From Planctomonas psychrotolerans (GTDB lineage Bacteria > Actinomycetota > Actinomycetes > Actinomycetales > Microbacteriaceae), in NCBI RefSeq assembly GCF_008642235.1, contig NZ_SJEV01000001.1:1754400-1818399 (forward strand): a stretch of DNA of 64,000 bases, written 5' to 3'. A program made the position numbers and the translations under genes. Below, piece by piece: positions 63,575 through 64,000 of this stretch; positions within the stretch are counted from its first letter, which is position 1, and every line of letters begins with the position of its first letter. The notes under the pieces are model-generated. The model was not told where the DNA came from. It searched no databases and saw only the letters and a list, made by a program, of their open reading frames with translations.

Positions 63575-64000
63575 ATGGAACATCCGATCTACGAAATACC
63601 GGTCACGACGCCGGGGGACGATCGACGGCCGTACGCCGCCGCCGGAAGCGGCGGGCGGCTCACCTACGAGGTCGACGAGGCCCCAATGTGGGAGATCGAC
63701 GACGCGTCACCACGCGCCACGCCGTCGCATGCCATCCCGACAACGGTGGCCCCCGCGGAGCCGGTAACGGAGACCGCCGCGGGATCCGGAGCGGCGGTGG
63801 GCCGTCACAACGCGGATGCGGACCTCGTCGCCGCCCTCAATGACGTGCTCGACCTCAAGGCCTCCGACCTGCACGTGACGGTGAACGCCGCACCGACCAT
63901 CCGGTTGGACGGCGGGCTGAAGCCCATTCCCGGTTCGTCGCCCTGGGGGAGGGACAAGGTCACCTCGGCGCTGCGGAGCATCATGACGCCGGCTCAGCGG
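63575..64000 (+). CDS. pilT: PilT retraction ATPase, N-terminal part (gene cut by window edge)
   Basis: Start of a PilT-like pilus retraction ATPase; 142 codons are visible before the window ends. Residues from about 88 match the PilT N-terminal domain: LVAALNDVLDLKASDLHVTV followed by APTIRLDGGLKPIPG. Before it lies an unusual Pro/Ala-rich extension of about 85 residues. A G-rich ribosome site (GGGGGGA) precedes ATG 63575. The Walker motifs are beyond the edge, so the assignment rests on the N-terminal domain and on pilB immediately upstream. Confidence 0.85.
   Translation, partial: MEHPIYEIPVTTPGDDRRPYAAAGSGGRLTYEVDEAPMWEIDDASPRATPSHAIPTTVAPAEPVTETAAGSGAAVGRHNADADLVAALNDVLDLKASDLHVTVNAAPTIRLDGGLKPIPGSSPWGRDKVTSALRSIMTPAQR

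Overview
The window is GC-rich chromosomal DNA of an actinobacterium, most likely a member of the Microbacteriaceae. The evidence is very high third-position GC, frequent GTG and TTG starts, ATGA and GTGA gene overlaps, a DUF7882 protein of the kind typical of that family, GAF-ANTAR regulators, and an rpoB-rpoC pair whose proteins look actinobacterial. No rRNA, tRNA, CRISPR array, phage or insertion sequence was recognised. The sequence starts inside an lhr helicase gene and ends inside a pilT gene.

Layout. 1-9.7 kb: lhr (partial), a P-loop kinase, a DUF305 lipoprotein and a His-rich DUF6153-like protein, two TrkH potassium translocators with one TrkA, an MshA-like glycosyltransferase, a CDF-type membrane protein and an esterase. 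9.8-30.7 kb: a large sugar-catabolic region. A leftward operon holds a zinc dehydrogenase, a KduD-like SDR and a KDPG-type aldolase. A rightward operon holds an aldose dehydrogenase (AKR), a lactonase, an SDR and a mutarotase. A long leftward operon runs from an enolase-superfamily dehydratase through a metallo-hydrolase, Gfo/Idh, CaiB-type CoA-transferase, a solute-binding-like protein, enoyl-CoA hydratase, a FAH-family enzyme and 2-oxoglutarate semialdehyde dehydrogenase to a GntR/FadR regulator. A GH141-like beta-helix protein and a sugar ABC importer follow rightward.

Read together, these genes suggest import of a glycoside, intracellular hydrolysis, oxidation of an L-fucose or D-arabinose type sugar to its lactone and acid, dehydration to a 2-keto-3-deoxy acid, and then either aldol cleavage, oxidation and hydrolysis, or dehydration to 2-oxoglutarate semialdehyde and on to 2-oxoglutarate. 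The CoA-linked block inside this operon is not explained by that scheme and is the most interesting unknown in the window.

30.9-53.5 kb is mostly housekeeping and small accessory genes: NUDIX protein, potassium channel, an APC permease with a CsoR-like operator upstream, CtaG and DUF2243 membrane proteins, VanZ, a twice-frameshifted HTH gene, two GAF-ANTAR regulators, acylphosphatase, gamma-glutamyltransferase, a second permease, a nucleotidyltransferase, a GNAT enzyme, a DEAD-box RNA helicase, DUF1684, SRPBCC and EVE proteins, a ComB-like phosphatase, a frameshifted DUF427 gene, a SprT-like protein, a PQQ-type sugar dehydrogenase lipoprotein and a spermidine-synthase-like protein. 53.7-64 kb: rpoB and rpoC with a clear promoter and terminator, then pilB and the start of pilT. 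Families of short palindromic repeats (GTCGCT/AGCGAC and GTCCCT/AGGGAC stems) fill three intergenic regions at about 43.6, 53.6 and 61.5 kb.
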